A DNA stretch of 64,000 nucleotides from Butyricicoccus sp. (GCA_017886875.1 JAGHIZ010000059.1:47199-111198), one strand, 5' to 3'. Shown: positions 8,709-18,713, counted from the stretch's first letter. Notes: generated by a model from the letters alone, not told the origin. Numbers and translations are program-made.

Positions 8709-8778
8709 AAATAAAAAATCCTTTCTTTTTTAGCAATAGAACAGGACTGCAACTTAAAAAGCTACAGCCCTGTATTTT

Positions 8779-9711
8779 TTAGTTACCAAATGAGCGAAGC
8801 ATACGTTCTTGAAGCTCCTTAGCTGCATTATAACCCATTTTCTTATAACGGTTATTCATAGCTGCAACTTCAATAATTACAGCTAGATTTCGACCTGGTT
8901 TTACAGGAATGGTAAGAGATGGTACACGAATATCTAAAATACTTGTGGTTTGACCATCAAGTCCAAGTCTATCATATTGTTTGCCATCTTCCCAGTTTTC
9001 AAGGTTTATAACAAGTTCAATTTTTTCTGTAAGTTTTACAGAGCCTACACCAAAAATACGGCGTACATCAACAATACCTATACCACGAAGCTCAATAAAA
9101 TAGCGAATAACATCAGGTGATGTACCAACAAGGGTTTTATCAGATACACGTTTAACTTCAACAGCATCATCTGCAATAAGTCTGTGACCACGCTTTACAA
9201 GCTCAATAGCGGTTTCTGACTTACCAACGCCAGAGTCACCTAAAAGCAGTACACCTTCACCATAAATTTCAATAAGCACACCATGAAGTGTAATTCGTGG
9301 TGCAAGAGAAACTTTAAGGGAAGCTACAAGGGCATTCATAATAGTAGAAGTAAATTCATTAGTTCTTAAAATTGGAACATTGTATTTTTTAGCAGCTTCA
9401 ATACATTCAGGAAATACATCAATATTTCTGGAAATAATCATAGCTGGGATACCAGTTTCAAACAATCTGTCAAAAATCTCCTGACGTTTTTCATGTTCAA
9501 AGCTCTCTACATAGGTTGTTTCAACCTTGCCCATGACTTGTAGGCGGTTAGGGTCGAAAAAGTCAAAAAAACCAGCAAGCTGCAAACCTGGACGGCTCAC
9601 ATCATCTCTTGTAATCTCGGTTTTTTCAAAGCCATCTGGCCCATAAACGACTTCAAAATTAAATTCTTGAATAAGGTCTTTTAAAGACACACCAAACTCT
9701 TTTAACTGCAT
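8779..9711 (-). CDS. hprK: HPr kinase/phosphorylase
   Basis: This 310-residue bifunctional enzyme phosphorylates and dephosphorylates Ser46 of HPr, the master switch of carbon catabolite control in Firmicutes. The N-terminal domain (about 1-130) is followed by the catalytic domain, with its conserved His at 143 (TLHG), Walker A GDSGVGKS at 158-165 and the family signature ELRGIGIVDVRRIFG. The length is as usual. In many Clostridia hprK neighbours a PHP phosphatase, as here. No ptsH is visible in the window. Confidence 0.96.
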   Translation of the reverse strand: MQLKEFGVSLKDLIQEFNFEVVYGPDGFEKTEITRDDVSRPGLQLAGFFDFFDPNRLQVMGKVETTYVESFEHEKRQEIFDRLFETGIPAMIISRNIDVFPECIEAAKKYNVPILRTNEFTSTIMNALVASLKVSLAPRITLHGVLIEIYGEGVLLLGDSGVGKSETAIELVKRGHRLIADDAVEVKRVSDKTLVGTSPDVIRYFIELRGIGIVDVRRIFGVGSVKLTEKIELVINLENWEDGKQYDRLGLDGQTTSILDIRVPSLTIPVKPGRNLAVIIEVAAMNNRYKKMGYNAAKELQERMLRSFGN

Positions 9712-9913
9712 TTTCTCAGCCCTCCTGCGATTTTTGGGGGATTTATATGCTTATTATAGACGAGTTTTTATTATTTTTCAACGCTTATACACAGATATAC
9801 AGATATTTTTTATATACTCCAAAAAAAATCAAAAAAACACTTGATTTTTCCTAAACTTCATGGTAATATTATATACGTTACTCAATGCCTTGTAGATAAG
9901 GAGGTGTAGGAAA

Positions 9914-10102
9914 ATGGCAAAGTGTGATATTTGCGGTAAGGGCGTAACCTTTGGTATCAAGGTTTCTCACTCTCACAGACGTTCTAACAGAACTTGGAAG
10001 CCTAACGTTCGTCGTGTTAAAGCGATTGTAAACGGTACTCCATGCCATGTCAACGTATGTACTCGATGCCTCCGCTCCGGCAAGGTTACTCGTGCAATCT
10101 AA
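9914..10102 (+). CDS. rpmB: 50S ribosomal protein L28
   Basis: This 62-residue protein is clearly L28: MAKCDICGKG, HSHRRSNRTWKPNVR and VCTRCLRSGKV. It keeps two CxxC pairs (C4/C7 and C49/C52), so it is the zinc-binding C+ paralogue, independent of zinc-limitation substitution. The RBS aaggaggtg lies 7 bp upstream. Expression is monocistronic, between an upstream promoter near 9841-9872 and a strong terminator. Confidence 0.97.
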   Translation: MAKCDICGKGVTFGIKVSHSHRRSNRTWKPNVRRVKAIVNGTPCHVNVCTRCLRSGKVTRAI

Positions 10103-10133
10103 TGATTGGTACATCTTGACGAATTTCACAAAG

Positions 10134-10160
10134 ACCACTCGTTTTTGAGTGGTTTTTTTC
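10134..10160 (+). terminator. Terminator of rpmB
   Basis: A 7-bp stem (10134-10140 with 10147-10153) followed by seven T residues. Confidence 0.9.
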
Positions 10161-10259
10161 TTTTATAAAAAATATATCTACGACATATTTCGACAAGATT
10201 TTTTTAGTTTAAATGTTATTATATGTAAGTAAAGCCAAAGAAGGGTAAAGGAGTATGTT

Positions 10260-10463
10260 ATGTTAAGGTATGTTGCAGTAAAAGAAAATGAAAAAAATGG
10301 CATTTCTGCTTGTGAAGAAGAAAAAATTCTAAATACTATCTGGGATATTTCACCAGATTATAGTGATGTTCAGAATTTAGCTGATACACTAAATAAACTT
10401 GAGGTGTCTTTAATTCATTTTAAGGATATAATCGAAGATTATGTACAGCAAATGGCAATGTAA
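10260..10463 (+). CDS. Conserved-looking 67-residue hypothetical protein
   Basis: A small acidic protein with a good RBS (aaaggag) and its own terminator, so it is probably real. The sequence is soluble and mostly helical, with a C-terminal stretch (DVQNLADTLNKLEVSLIHFK) that suggests a short coiled coil. It has no Cys pair, signal or membrane segment. I do not recognise a family. It sits between rpmB and a minus-strand DMT transporter. Confidence 0.6.
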   Translation: MLRYVAVKENEKNGISACEEEKILNTIWDISPDYSDVQNLADTLNKLEVSLIHFKDIIEDYVQQMAM

Positions 10464-10519
10464 ACTTTAAAATTTTTTTGATTGGCAAAACCATAATATT
10501 ATGAAAAAGTTAAATATTT

Positions 10520-10559
10520 AGGCGAACAGATTAAAAGTTATATCTGTTCGCCTGTTTTT
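10520..10559 (+). terminator. Terminator of the 67-residue protein gene
   Basis: A 12-bp stem (10520-10531 with 10542-10553) followed by gttttta. It lies in the gap before the convergent DMT transporter. Confidence 0.85.
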
Positions 10560-11406
10560 ATTTCATATTTAATTTATACATAATAACTGATACACCACAA
10601 ATTATGATATATCCTATTATGCTTATAAAATCTGGCACTTGGGAGAATAATATAAAGCCAAGTATTGCAGAGAAAATAACCTGTGTATAATCATAAACAG
10701 AAATTTCTCTTGCTGGTGCATTAGAATATGCAGCGGTAATTGAAAATTGACCACATGCGGCACTAAGCCCTGCAAGCAGCAACATCAATACCTGATAAAT
10801 TGACATTGGTGTATAGTCAAATATTAAAACAGGTAATGTAACAATACATGAAAATCCTGAGAAAAACAGCACAATCATAGCACCTTGTTCGCCACGCTGT
10901 CCTAAATATCTAACCGCTGTGTATGCTGCACCTGCTGAAAGACCGCCAAACACACCTATAAATGCTGGAAATGCTGAAATTGAAAATCCTGGTTTTACAA
11001 TAAGCAATGCACCAACAAAAGCTGCTAATATGCCAAAAACTTGATAAAGTTTAAGTTTTTCTTTAAGAAATAAATAAGAAAATAATATTGCAAAAAATGG
11101 TGAAAGCTTATTTAGCATAGATGCATCAGATAAAAGCAAATGGTCAACAGCATAAAAATTACATAAAATTCCCAGTGTGCCCATAAAAGAGCGAATAAGT
11201 AAAAATGGCAAATTTCTTTTTTGAATTTTAAAATCTTTTTTATCACGAATAATTATAAATGCTGCAAATAAAAGTGCAACAAAATTTCTAAAAAAGCTCT
11301 TTTGTATAGATGGAATATCACCAGAAAGTTTTACAAATGTATTCATAAGTGCAAAGCAAAATGCAGAACACAAAATATATAAAATAGCTTTATTTTTTGA
11401 TTTCAT
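10558..11406 (-). CDS. EamA/DMT-family transporter
   Basis: This 282-residue integral membrane protein has about ten hydrophobic helices in two homologous halves, each an EamA unit (first half ends near residue 137, second spans about 150-278). Typical family features are the N-terminal SAFCFALMNTFVKLSG and the inter-helix FLKEKLKLYQVFGILAAFVGALLIV. The family exports or exchanges small metabolites (amino acids, nucleobases, SAM). The substrate cannot be read from the sequence. It is a single gene downstream of rpoD but beyond the rpoD terminator. Confidence 0.88.
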   Translation of the reverse strand: MKSKNKAILYILCSAFCFALMNTFVKLSGDIPSIQKSFFRNFVALLFAAFIIIRDKKDFKIQKRNLPFLLIRSFMGTLGILCNFYAVDHLLLSDASMLNKLSPFFAILFSYLFLKEKLKLYQVFGILAAFVGALLIVKPGFSISAFPAFIGVFGGLSAGAAYTAVRYLGQRGEQGAMIVLFFSGFSCIVTLPVLIFDYTPMSIYQVLMLLLAGLSAACGQFSITAAYSNAPAREISVYDYTQVIFSAILGFILFSQVPDFISIIGYIIICGVSVIMYKLNMK

Positions 11407-11438
11407 AATATCATCTTTCTAATTTTAATTTTACACAA

Positions 11439-11470
11439 AAAGAAAACAGCAAATAAATGCTGTTTTCTTT
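11439..11470 (-). terminator. Terminator of the dnaG-rpoD operon
   Basis: A 13-bp inverted repeat (11439-11451 with 11458-11470). On the minus strand it ends in a T-rich run immediately after rpoD. Confidence 0.85.
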
Positions 11471-11472
11471 TA

Positions 11473-12693
11473 TTAGTTTAAGAAATCCTTTAGCTTTTTA
11501 GAGCGTGATGGGTGACGAAGTTTACGAAGTGCTTTAGCTTCAATTTGGCGAATACGCTCACGGGTTACCTTAAATTCTTTACCGACTTCCTCAAGTGTAC
11601 GTGTGTGACCGTCGTCAATGCCAAAACGCAGACGAAGAACTTTTTCTTCTCTTGGTGTAAGGGTTTGAAGCACCTCAACAAGCTGTTCTTTTAAGAGCAT
11701 AAAAGAAGCTGCTTCTGCTGGTTCTGGAGCGTCATCATCTGGTATGAAATCGCCAAGATGTGAATCTTCTTCTTCACCGATAGGGGTTTCAAGAGATACA
11801 GGCTCTTGTGCGATTTTTAGAATATCACGCACACGGTCAACAGGCATATTCATTTCAGCAGCAATTTCTTCTGGAGATGGGTCATGACCTAACTCTTGAA
11901 GTAGCTGACGGGATACACGAATAACCTTGTTAATGGTTTCTACCATGTGTACAGGGATACGTATAGTTCTTGCTTGGTCTGCAATAGCTCTTGTGATAGC
12001 TTGACGAATCCACCATGTAGCATAAGTAGAGAACTTATAACCCTTTGTATAGTCAAACTTTTCAACTGCTTTAATAAGACCTAAATTACCTTCCTGAATT
12101 AAGTCTAAAAACAGCATACCACGACCAACATAACGTTTAGCAATGGATACAACAAGGCGTAAATTAGCCTCTGCAAGACGTTTTTTAGCACGTTCACCAG
12201 CTTTAATTGCTCTGTTCCACTGAACAATTTCGTCAGCTTGAACTGCATCATGATTTTCTTTAGACTCGTATTCGTCCATTTTCTCAGATGCTGCTACACC
12301 GTCCATAATCTTTTTAGCAAGGTCAATTTCTTCTTCAGGGGAAAGAAGGTCAACCTTACCAATCTCTTTTAGATACATACGAACAGGGTCATCAATAGCA
12401 AAGCCTTCTGCTAAAACTGAGGTGTCAACAAGCTCTTCTTCTGGCACTTCTTCAACTTCAGATGCTTTAAATTCAGCTTCATCATCGCCAATAGGTGCTT
12501 CAAGTACATCGCCGCCTTCAATTTCAATGCCCTCATGTTCAAGGGTTTCATAAAGCTTGTCAATGTCCTCTGTTTCAAGTTCAACGGCACTTAGTGCATC
12601 TGCAATTTCCTTTAATGTGAGTTTACCGTTTTTCTTGCCTAGAGCAAGAAGGTCACGAATAACCTGCATTTGCTGTTCTGCACTCTGGTTCAT
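11473..12693 (-). CDS. rpoD: RNA polymerase primary sigma factor
   Basis: This 406-residue sigma-70 protein has an N-terminal region 1.1 (about 5-70, acidic), region 1.2 ([17 protein letters not shown]), region 2 with the core-binding and -10 recognition segments ([36 protein letters not shown]), region 3 and region 4 with the -35 recognition helix ([20 protein letters not shown]). The length is typical of clostridial SigA. The promoter motifs found in this window (TTGACA/TATAAT) fit this factor. It follows dnaG by 6 bp, the conserved Firmicute arrangement. Confidence 0.97.
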   Translation of the reverse strand: MNQSAEQQMQVIRDLLALGKKNGKLTLKEIADALSAVELETEDIDKLYETLEHEGIEIEGGDVLEAPIGDDEAEFKASEVEEVPEEELVDTSVLAEGFAIDDPVRMYLKEIGKVDLLSPEEEIDLAKKIMDGVAASEKMDEYESKENHDAVQADEIVQWNRAIKAGERAKKRLAEANLRLVVSIAKRYVGRGMLFLDLIQEGNLGLIKAVEKFDYTKGYKFSTYATWWIRQAITRAIADQARTIRIPVHMVETINKVIRVSRQLLQELGHDPSPEEIAAEMNMPVDRVRDILKIAQEPVSLETPIGEEEDSHLGDFIPDDDAPEPAEAASFMLLKEQLVEVLQTLTPREEKVLRLRFGIDDGHTRTLEEVGKEFKVTRERIRQIEAKALRKLRHPSRSKKLKDFLN

Positions 12694-12699
12694 ATTCTA

Positions 12700-14445
12700 T
12701 TACCTCCAAAATTTTTTTTCTTTTTTAGCCTTTGCAAGTGCTAGCAAAGGGTCAGTTGTGCTGTCAGATTGTTTTAATTTACAGCTTTTTATTTTATTTA
12801 TGTAGTCATCAAGAGCTTTTTCACGCATAGCGGGCACAGGTCTGCTTGTTATAGTTGTAAGTAGAGAGAGAGCCTCAGGCTCAAAATGACCTTCAAAAGC
12901 GGGGATAGTTATATTTTTATTGTTATTATAAAGCTCAAGAGCATGTATAAAAAATGCTTTTAATATAGGAGAAGTAAAATCATCTGGTGAAATTTTGCCA
13001 TTTAAATAGCTAACTAATGTATTATCTCCGAAAATAACAGATAAAATACCCTCCTCTGAACGTGCAGAAGTTATATTTTCATATTTAAATGATTTATCTT
13101 TAGGTTGTGCGTTTTGAGTTACTGAGCGTACTTCACGCCTTTTTTCTTTTTTTAAACTTTGATTACGTTTTTGTAAAGCATTTTTAACTTCAACCGTCAT
13201 AGATTGAGGTGATATTTTAGCCATATTAGCCACACGAGTGGTATAAATTTCACGCTCAATATCACTATCTATTAAAGCGAGAATATAAGCCGCTTCTTTT
13301 AAAAATGATATTCGGTCTTGGTCTTCTTCAAGGTCAAATTTTGAAGCGATATTATTTATTTTATATGCTATATCATCAGAGCTTTGTTCTATAAGTCTAC
13401 GAAAAGCATCAGAACCCTTTTCTTTTATAAACTGGTCGGGGTCTTTTGCATTTGGTATACGAAGTACACGCACATTAAGCCCAGATTTTTTCAAAATATC
13501 AATAGCTCTTTGTGCAGCCATTTGACCTGCATTATCAGCATCATAAGAGATAATAATATTTTTAGTGTATCGAGCAATAAGCCTTGCTTGTTCTTCGGTT
13601 AAAGCTGTGCCAAGAGAGGCAACAGCACTATCAAAACCCGCTTGATGAAGTGCGATAACGTCCATATAACCTTCGGCAAGAATGAAATAATCATTAGTTG
13701 TTTTTCGGGCTTTTTCTATTGCAAAAAGATTTCGGCTTTTATGGAAAATAGCCGTTTCTGGTGAGTTTAAATATTTAGGTTTTGAGTCGTCCATAACTCG
13801 ACCACCAAAAGCGATAACATTTCCTCTTAAATCAAAAATAGGGAACATAACACGATTTCTAAATTTATCATATAAGTTACCTTTTTCACTTTTGGCAACA
13901 AGTCCACATGCTAAAAGCTCATCTTGAGTATAGCCTTTTTCTTTCATAGCGTCCATTGTAGCGAAAAAAGAATTAGGTGCAAAACCTAGACCGAAACGGT
14001 TCATAGTTTTTCGTGTTAAACCTCTTTTAGCAAAATATTGCTGAACATTAATATTTTCAGGTTTCCAAAGCTCGGAATAATAAAATCTAGCAGTATCTTT
14101 CATAAGAGCTAAAAGCCTTTCACGGCTTTTAGATGTTTTTTTATCATAATTGTTTTCTGGGACAGTCATGCCATTTTGTTTAGCAAGGAAAGATACAGCA
14201 TCATAAAATTCCAGTCCTTCAGCTCGCATAATAAAGGATATTACACCACCGCCAACACCACAACCAAAACAATGAAATATTTGTTTGTCTTGTGAAACAG
14301 AAAAAGAAGGAGATTTTTCATTATGAAAAGGGCAAAGTCCAAAATAATTTGAACCACTTTTTTTAAGCGATACATAACGAGAAACAACATCTACAATATC
14401 ACTTCTAGCAGTAAGTTCATCTAAAAATGATTGGTCTATAGCCAT
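12700..14445 (-). CDS. dnaG: DNA primase
   Basis: This 581-residue primase makes RNA primers for replication. The N-terminal zinc finger has C38, H41, C59 and C62. The catalytic core contains the TOPRIM domain (AEGYMDVIALHQAGF near residue 258, SYDADNAG near 307). The C-terminal region (about 440-575) would bind the DnaB-type helicase. The length is within the normal Firmicute range (575-610). It forms an operon with rpoD; no rpsU is present. Confidence 0.96.
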   Translation of the reverse strand: MAIDQSFLDELTARSDIVDVVSRYVSLKKSGSNYFGLCPFHNEKSPSFSVSQDKQIFHCFGCGVGGGVISFIMRAEGLEFYDAVSFLAKQNGMTVPENNYDKKTSKSRERLLALMKDTARFYYSELWKPENINVQQYFAKRGLTRKTMNRFGLGFAPNSFFATMDAMKEKGYTQDELLACGLVAKSEKGNLYDKFRNRVMFPIFDLRGNVIAFGGRVMDDSKPKYLNSPETAIFHKSRNLFAIEKARKTTNDYFILAEGYMDVIALHQAGFDSAVASLGTALTEEQARLIARYTKNIIISYDADNAGQMAAQRAIDILKKSGLNVRVLRIPNAKDPDQFIKEKGSDAFRRLIEQSSDDIAYKINNIASKFDLEEDQDRISFLKEAAYILALIDSDIEREIYTTRVANMAKISPQSMTVEVKNALQKRNQSLKKEKRREVRSVTQNAQPKDKSFKYENITSARSEEGILSVIFGDNTLVSYLNGKISPDDFTSPILKAFFIHALELYNNNKNITIPAFEGHFEPEALSLLTTITSRPVPAMREKALDDYINKIKSCKLKQSDSTTDPLLALAKAKKEKKFWR

Positions 14446-14646
14446 ATTAAAAAACCTCCTTTAAATTTAAACTTAATTTAGGGTAAAACCCTACATATAA
14501 TTATTACGCAATAAAACTCTTAAAATCCTCTTTTTTTCATCATAAATTTAATAAATTTTATAATTTGTGAAAAACGTGTATTATATAGTCTAAAATATAA
14601 GATATATTGTATATTTTATGCAGAAATTTGGGTATAAAAGCCTTGT

Positions 14647-14674
14647 TTGCAAAAAACAGAAATCGTGCTATAAT
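14647..14674 (+). promoter_or_regulatory. Predicted promoter of aroQ-pepQ operon
   Basis: TTGCAA (14647-14652) and TATAAT (14669-14674) are separated by 16 bp, with an extended -10 TG at 14666-14667. The rest of the divergent gap from dnaG (14446-14702) is AT-rich with no gene seen. Confidence 0.75.
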
Positions 14675-14702
14675 TAAAAAAATAGCTTAGAAGGAGAAAA
14701 GT

Positions 14703-15143
14703 ATGAAAAAAATTTCGCTTATCCATGGCCCTAACTTAAATTTAACAGGCAGTAGAGAGCCTAGTATTTATGGTAGAAATAATCTTGAAAGTATAAATGA
14801 AGAATTTCGCAAAAAATGCGAACAATGTGGTTTTGAATGTGAAATTTTTCAGTCTAATAGCGAAGGTGCTATAATTGACAGAATACATTCTGCTATTGAT
14901 AACTGCGATGGTATTATTATAAATGCGGGTGCATATACACATTATAGTTATGCTATTCGTGATGCTATTTCTGCAACAAGACTTCCTTGTATTGAAGTGC
15001 ATTTGTCAAATGTTCATGCAAGAGAAGAATTTCGCCATCATTCAGCACTTGCCGCTGTTTGTGCAGGTGTTATAGCTGGCTTTGGTAAAAATAGTTATAT
15101 GCTCGCAGTAGATGCTATGAAAGGAATTTTGGAAAATGATTAG
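14703..15143 (+). CDS. aroQ: Type II 3-dehydroquinate dehydratase
   Basis: This 146-residue enzyme dehydrates 3-dehydroquinate to 3-dehydroshikimate in aromatic amino acid synthesis. Type II hallmarks are seen: HGPNLNLTGSREPSIYG (catalytic Tyr at about 24), QSNSEGAIIDRIH, IINAGAYTHYS and EVHLSNVHAREEFRHHS. It overlaps the downstream peptidase gene by 8 bp, so translation of the two is coupled. The aroQ-pepP/Q-(efp) pairing is common in Firmicutes, although efp is not next here. Confidence 0.96.
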   Translation: MKKISLIHGPNLNLTGSREPSIYGRNNLESINEEFRKKCEQCGFECEIFQSNSEGAIIDRIHSAIDNCDGIIINAGAYTHYSYAIRDAISATRLPCIEVHLSNVHAREEFRHHSALAAVCAGVIAGFGKNSYMLAVDAMKGILEND

Positions 15144-16197
15144 TAAAATTAGAAGTGAAATGAAAAAAGTAAATGCAGATGCTGTACTGCTTACAACAAA
15201 ATGTAATAGACGTTATGCAACAGGTTTTCCATCTACCGCAGGCGTGGTTTATATCTCTGAAAAATATGCTATTTTCTTTACAGATTTCCGCTATATTGAG
15301 GCTGCAAAGCAAAAACTTACTGATTTTGAAGTACGCCAAGTTAGTGTAGGTGAGCCATATACAACAGCTATAAATGAAGTTTTAGCACATGATAGAGTTT
15401 CAAAAATCGCACTTGAAAATGAGGTTTTAACCCATTCAGAGTACACCAACTGGCAAGAAAAATTAACTGCTGAAGTTGTGCCAATGGGGCAGATGATGAA
15501 CCGTATCCGCAGAGTTAAAACAGAAGCAGAGCTTGAAAATATTATTGCTGCACAACGTATTGCAGAACGTGCATTTGAGGAGATTTTAGACGAAATTAGA
15601 CCAGGAGTTACTGAAAAACAGATTGCCGCCAAACTTACATATTTAATGCTGTTATATGGCGGTGAGAATATGTCGTTTGACCCAATAGTTGTAACAGGTG
15701 TAAATTCATCTAAACCTCATGGTGTGCCATCGTCTGCGGTTGTTGCAGAAGGTGACTTTGTAACAATGGACTTTGGCTGTATTGTAAACGGTTACTGCTC
15801 AGATATGACAAGAACAGTTGCGGTTGGCTATGCAACTGATGAAATGCGTGAAGTATATGAAACTGTACTAAAAGCACAAAAAGCAGGTATTCAAACTGCT
15901 AAGGCTGGTTTGCGTGGCTGCGATGTGGACAAGGTAGCTCGTGATATTATTGCTGAAGCTGGCTATGGTGAATATTTTGGTCATGGCTTTGGTCATGGTG
16001 TAGGTGTGGAAATTCACGAACAGCCAACAGTATCTATGAAGGGTGACAGCGTGATGGAAGCGGGCTGTGTAATCACTGCTGAACCAGGAATTTATATTCC
16101 AAGTAAATTTGGTGTTAGAATAGAAGATATGCTCTATCTAACAGAGGACGGAAATAGAAATCTTACAAAAGCACCAAAAGAACTTATTATTCTTTAA
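15136..16197 (+). CDS. M24 Xaa-Pro aminopeptidase
   Basis: This 353-residue cytoplasmic metallopeptidase removes N-terminal residues that precede proline. It has an N-terminal creatinase-like domain (1-125) and a pita-bread catalytic domain (130-350). The five metal ligands can be traced: D in TMDFGC, D in YCSDMTRT, H in GHGVGVEIHE, E in AEPGIY and E in RIEDM. Length and order match PepQ/YqhT proteins. It is translationally coupled to aroQ and followed by a strong terminator. Confidence 0.94.
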   Translation: MISKIRSEMKKVNADAVLLTTKCNRRYATGFPSTAGVVYISEKYAIFFTDFRYIEAAKQKLTDFEVRQVSVGEPYTTAINEVLAHDRVSKIALENEVLTHSEYTNWQEKLTAEVVPMGQMMNRIRRVKTEAELENIIAAQRIAERAFEEILDEIRPGVTEKQIAAKLTYLMLLYGGENMSFDPIVVTGVNSSKPHGVPSSAVVAEGDFVTMDFGCIVNGYCSDMTRTVAVGYATDEMREVYETVLKAQKAGIQTAKAGLRGCDVDKVARDIIAEAGYGEYFGHGFGHGVGVEIHEQPTVSMKGDSVMEAGCVITAEPGIYIPSKFGVRIEDMLYLTEDGNRNLTKAPKELIIL

Positions 16198-16202
16198 AAT
16201 TA

Positions 16203-16238
16203 AAATGCGACTGCAAATAAAAGCAGTCGCATTTTTTT
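16203..16238. terminator. Terminator after Xaa-Pro peptidase
   Basis: A 12-bp stem (16203-16214 with 16223-16234) followed by a T-tract. It lies in the gap before the convergent tatD gene. Confidence 0.9.
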
Positions 16239-17007
16239 ATATGTTAAATAATTTTTTACCGTTTTCAGTTGTTTGATTTATAACTTCATCAAGCGGTATA
16301 TTTTTTATATCAGCAATAGCTTCAGCCATTCTATAAACATATAATGAGCTGTTTCGCTTGCCTCTAAATGGTTCTGGTGACATATAAGGCGAGTCAGTTT
16401 CAATCATCAGTTTATCAAGTGGAATATTCTCCACAACCTCAACCGCCTTTTTCGCATTTTTATATGTTATAACACCAGTAAATGATATTAAATAACCAAG
16501 TGATATTAAACGCTGAGCCATTTCAGTAGAACCAGAATAACAGTGAAATACACCTTTGACTTCTGGAAATTCTTCAACTATCTTTAGTGTATCTGCATGA
16601 GCTTCTCTGTCATGAATTATAACAGGCATATCAAGCTTTTTTGCAAGTGCAAGCTGTCTGCGTAAAAGCTCAGCTTGTTTTGCTCTAAGTTCAGGCTCTT
16701 TAACCCAATAGTAATCAAGACCAATTTCACCAATCGCTTTTATACGCTTGCTAGAAAGTGCAAGTGTTTTAAGCTCTTTTATAGTGCTATCAAGTTCTAT
16801 TTCTTCAATATATTCTGGGTGAATACCAACAGCGGCATAAACATGAGAATATTTTTCTGCATATTCTATTGCTTTTTTACTTGTTTCAATATCACAACTA
16901 GGGTTTAAGATAAGACCTACACCATTTTTAGGCATTGAGCTAAGAATTTCATCTCGGTCTTCATCAAAACGCTTGTCATCATAATGTGCATGGGTATCAA
17001 ATAACAT
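16237..17007 (-). CDS. tatD: TatD-family metal-dependent deoxyribonuclease
   Basis: This 256-residue TIM-barrel hydrolase shows the family set: FDTHAHYDD (metal His pair), GEIGLDYYW (Glu), MPVIIHDREAHADT, GVFHCYSG and IETDSPYMSP (Asp). TatD proteins act as 3'-5' exonucleases and in DNA repair. The length matches. It lies 11 bp downstream of a MIF-like gene in the same direction. Confidence 0.94.
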   Translation of the reverse strand: MLFDTHAHYDDKRFDEDRDEILSSMPKNGVGLILNPSCDIETSKKAIEYAEKYSHVYAAVGIHPEYIEEIELDSTIKELKTLALSSKRIKAIGEIGLDYYWVKEPELRAKQAELLRRQLALAKKLDMPVIIHDREAHADTLKIVEEFPEVKGVFHCYSGSTEMAQRLISLGYLISFTGVITYKNAKKAVEVVENIPLDKLMIETDSPYMSPEPFRGKRNSSLYVYRMAEAIADIKNIPLDEVINQTTENGKKLFNI

Positions 17008-17018
17008 TTAAAACTCCT

Positions 17019-17357
17019 TTATTTAAGAGAACCATTAGTACCCCAGTTTTCAAATTCAAGATAACTTATATAAACAAATTCTTTTTTAAAGCCCAAGTCA
17101 CTCATTATATCAAAAATTTGTTCAGTATATTCCTTTTTATATTGTAACTCAATGCTACCATATAAACGAACATCAATAAATGCACCTTCACATTCATTGC
17201 CAGCAAAATAAAGTGAGCAATTATCAGAAATTTGAACCATAAGTCTAGCTTCTGATTTATTTGGTAAAGTGGAAATTTTAGCACCAAGATTTGTTTTTAT
17301 TTGCTCTTTTTCATCATTTGAAAGACTACGGCTTACATTAACTGCAATATATGGCAT
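17019..17357 (-). CDS. MIF/tautomerase-superfamily protein
   Basis: This 112-residue protein begins MPYIAVNVS, so Pro becomes the N-terminal catalytic base after Met removal, as in macrophage migration inhibitory factor and phenylpyruvate tautomerase. Lys33 of MIF is not clearly conserved, but the C-terminal YISYLEFENWGTNGS resembles the MIF end (DMNAANVGWNNS-like). Bacterial members are tautomerases of unknown physiological substrate. It is read with tatD and lies 19 bp downstream of the flavodiiron gene. Confidence 0.82.
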   Translation of the reverse strand: MPYIAVNVSRSLSNDEKEQIKTNLGAKISTLPNKSEARLMVQISDNCSLYFAGNECEGAFIDVRLYGSIELQYKKEYTEQIFDIMSDLGFKKEFVYISYLEFENWGTNGSLK

Positions 17358-17376
17358 TTAATTCACCTCGTTTAAA

Positions 17377-18576
17377 TTAAAGAGAATTAATAATAGCTTG
17401 CTTTAGTTCTTCAAGTTTGAGCATAGTTTCTTCCTTTAAAGATGATTTAACAGAAACAGTTGGCTCAAGTATGGTCATATTTTTCATTTGAGCAAGCATA
17501 TCACGCATTTGTTTACCAGCGGTAATTGCCCAAGTACCATTATCAATAATACCGATAGTACGGTTTTGAACATTAAGTTGCTGCATATCATGCAGTAGAT
17601 TATGCATAATAGGATAGATACCGCCATTATAAGTTGGTGCAGCCAATACAATATGGCTAGAACGGAAAATTTCTGCAATTAGAGTTGAAACATGAGTGTT
17701 AGAGATATCATAAACTGAGATATTCTTAACGCCCTCGTCAGCAAGCTTAGCAGCAAGCACATTTGCAGCATTTTCTGTATTACCATACATAGAAGCATAG
17801 ATAATAACAACAGACTTATCTTCTGGACGGTATTCACTCCAGTGCTGGTACTTGTCCAGTAAATATTCAATATTATTACGCCAGATTGGGCCATGAAGTG
17901 GGCAAATCATTTTAATATCAAGTGTAGCTAGTTTAGCAATAGCAGCCTTTACTTGAACGCCATACTTACCAACAATATTACAATAATAACGTCTAGCATC
18001 ATCAAGCCAATCACGGTCAAAGTCAATTTCATCGTTGAAGATGTTGCCATTTAATGCACCAAAAGAACCAAAAGCATCAGCAGAGAATAAAATATTTTCT
18101 TTTTCTTCATAAGCAACCATAACTTCAGGCCAATGAACCATAGGTGTCATATAAAAACGCAAAGTATGATCACCAAGTTCTAAAGCGTCGTCTTCCTTAA
18201 CGGTTATAGTTTTGCCTTCAAGCTCACAGCAGTAGAACTGATTTAGGAAAACAAAAGTTTTTGCATTACCTACAAGTTTTGCATTAGGAAAACGCAAAAC
18301 TAAATTCATAATATTAGCACAGTGGTCAGGCTCCATATGGTTGATTACAATATAATCAAGCTCACGACCATTTAAAACATGCATAACATTTTCGATAAAC
18401 TGTTCAGAGATAGAGCTATCAGCGGTATCAATTACAGCAGTTTTTTCATCTGTTATAACATATGAGTTATAAGAAACACCACGAGAGATAGGAAAGATAT
18501 TTTCAAATAGAGCTAAACGACGGTCACTACCGCCAACCCAGTGGATATTTTCGGACACTTTGCGAGTGCAAAACAT
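17377..18576 (-). CDS. Flavodiiron protein (FprA family)
   Basis: This 399-residue cytoplasmic enzyme reduces O2 to water or NO to N2O in anaerobes. The metallo-beta-lactamase domain (1-250) keeps the diiron ligands in HMEPDH (H80, E82, D84, H85), HWPEVM, SADAFG and CPLHGP. The flavodoxin domain (about 252-399) has the FMN loop ASMYGNTEN. No rubredoxin extension is present, so electrons must come from a separate donor. It indicates an anaerobe that meets oxygen or NO. Confidence 0.95.
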   Translation of the reverse strand: MFCTRKVSENIHWVGGSDRRLALFENIFPISRGVSYNSYVITDEKTAVIDTADSSISEQFIENVMHVLNGRELDYIVINHMEPDHCANIMNLVLRFPNAKLVGNAKTFVFLNQFYCCELEGKTITVKEDDALELGDHTLRFYMTPMVHWPEVMVAYEEKENILFSADAFGSFGALNGNIFNDEIDFDRDWLDDARRYYCNIVGKYGVQVKAAIAKLATLDIKMICPLHGPIWRNNIEYLLDKYQHWSEYRPEDKSVVIIYASMYGNTENAANVLAAKLADEGVKNISVYDISNTHVSTLIAEIFRSSHIVLAAPTYNGGIYPIMHNLLHDMQQLNVQNRTIGIIDNGTWAITAGKQMRDMLAQMKNMTILEPTVSVKSSLKEETMLKLEELKQAIINSL

Positions 18577-18713
18577 AAAAAATTTCTCCTTTCAAAATAA
18601 GACCCATTAAAATTCCATTTTAGTTAGTAATACCAAACAATATTATAAAACAAAAAACTCATTCTGTGGAGTGTAAAAATGAGAAAATTTTAACAATAAA
18701 AAACATGCATTTA

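Noticed and set aside
8739..8775. Terminator between hprK and the PHP gene
   Set aside because: The hairpin contains several wobble pairs and the T-tract is on the plus strand, where no gene lies upstream; it is at best a weak terminator on the minus strand.
14446..14702. A small RNA or gene in the dnaG-aroQ gap
   Set aside because: Only the aroQ promoter could be supported; no RBS-linked frame or terminator pair is present.
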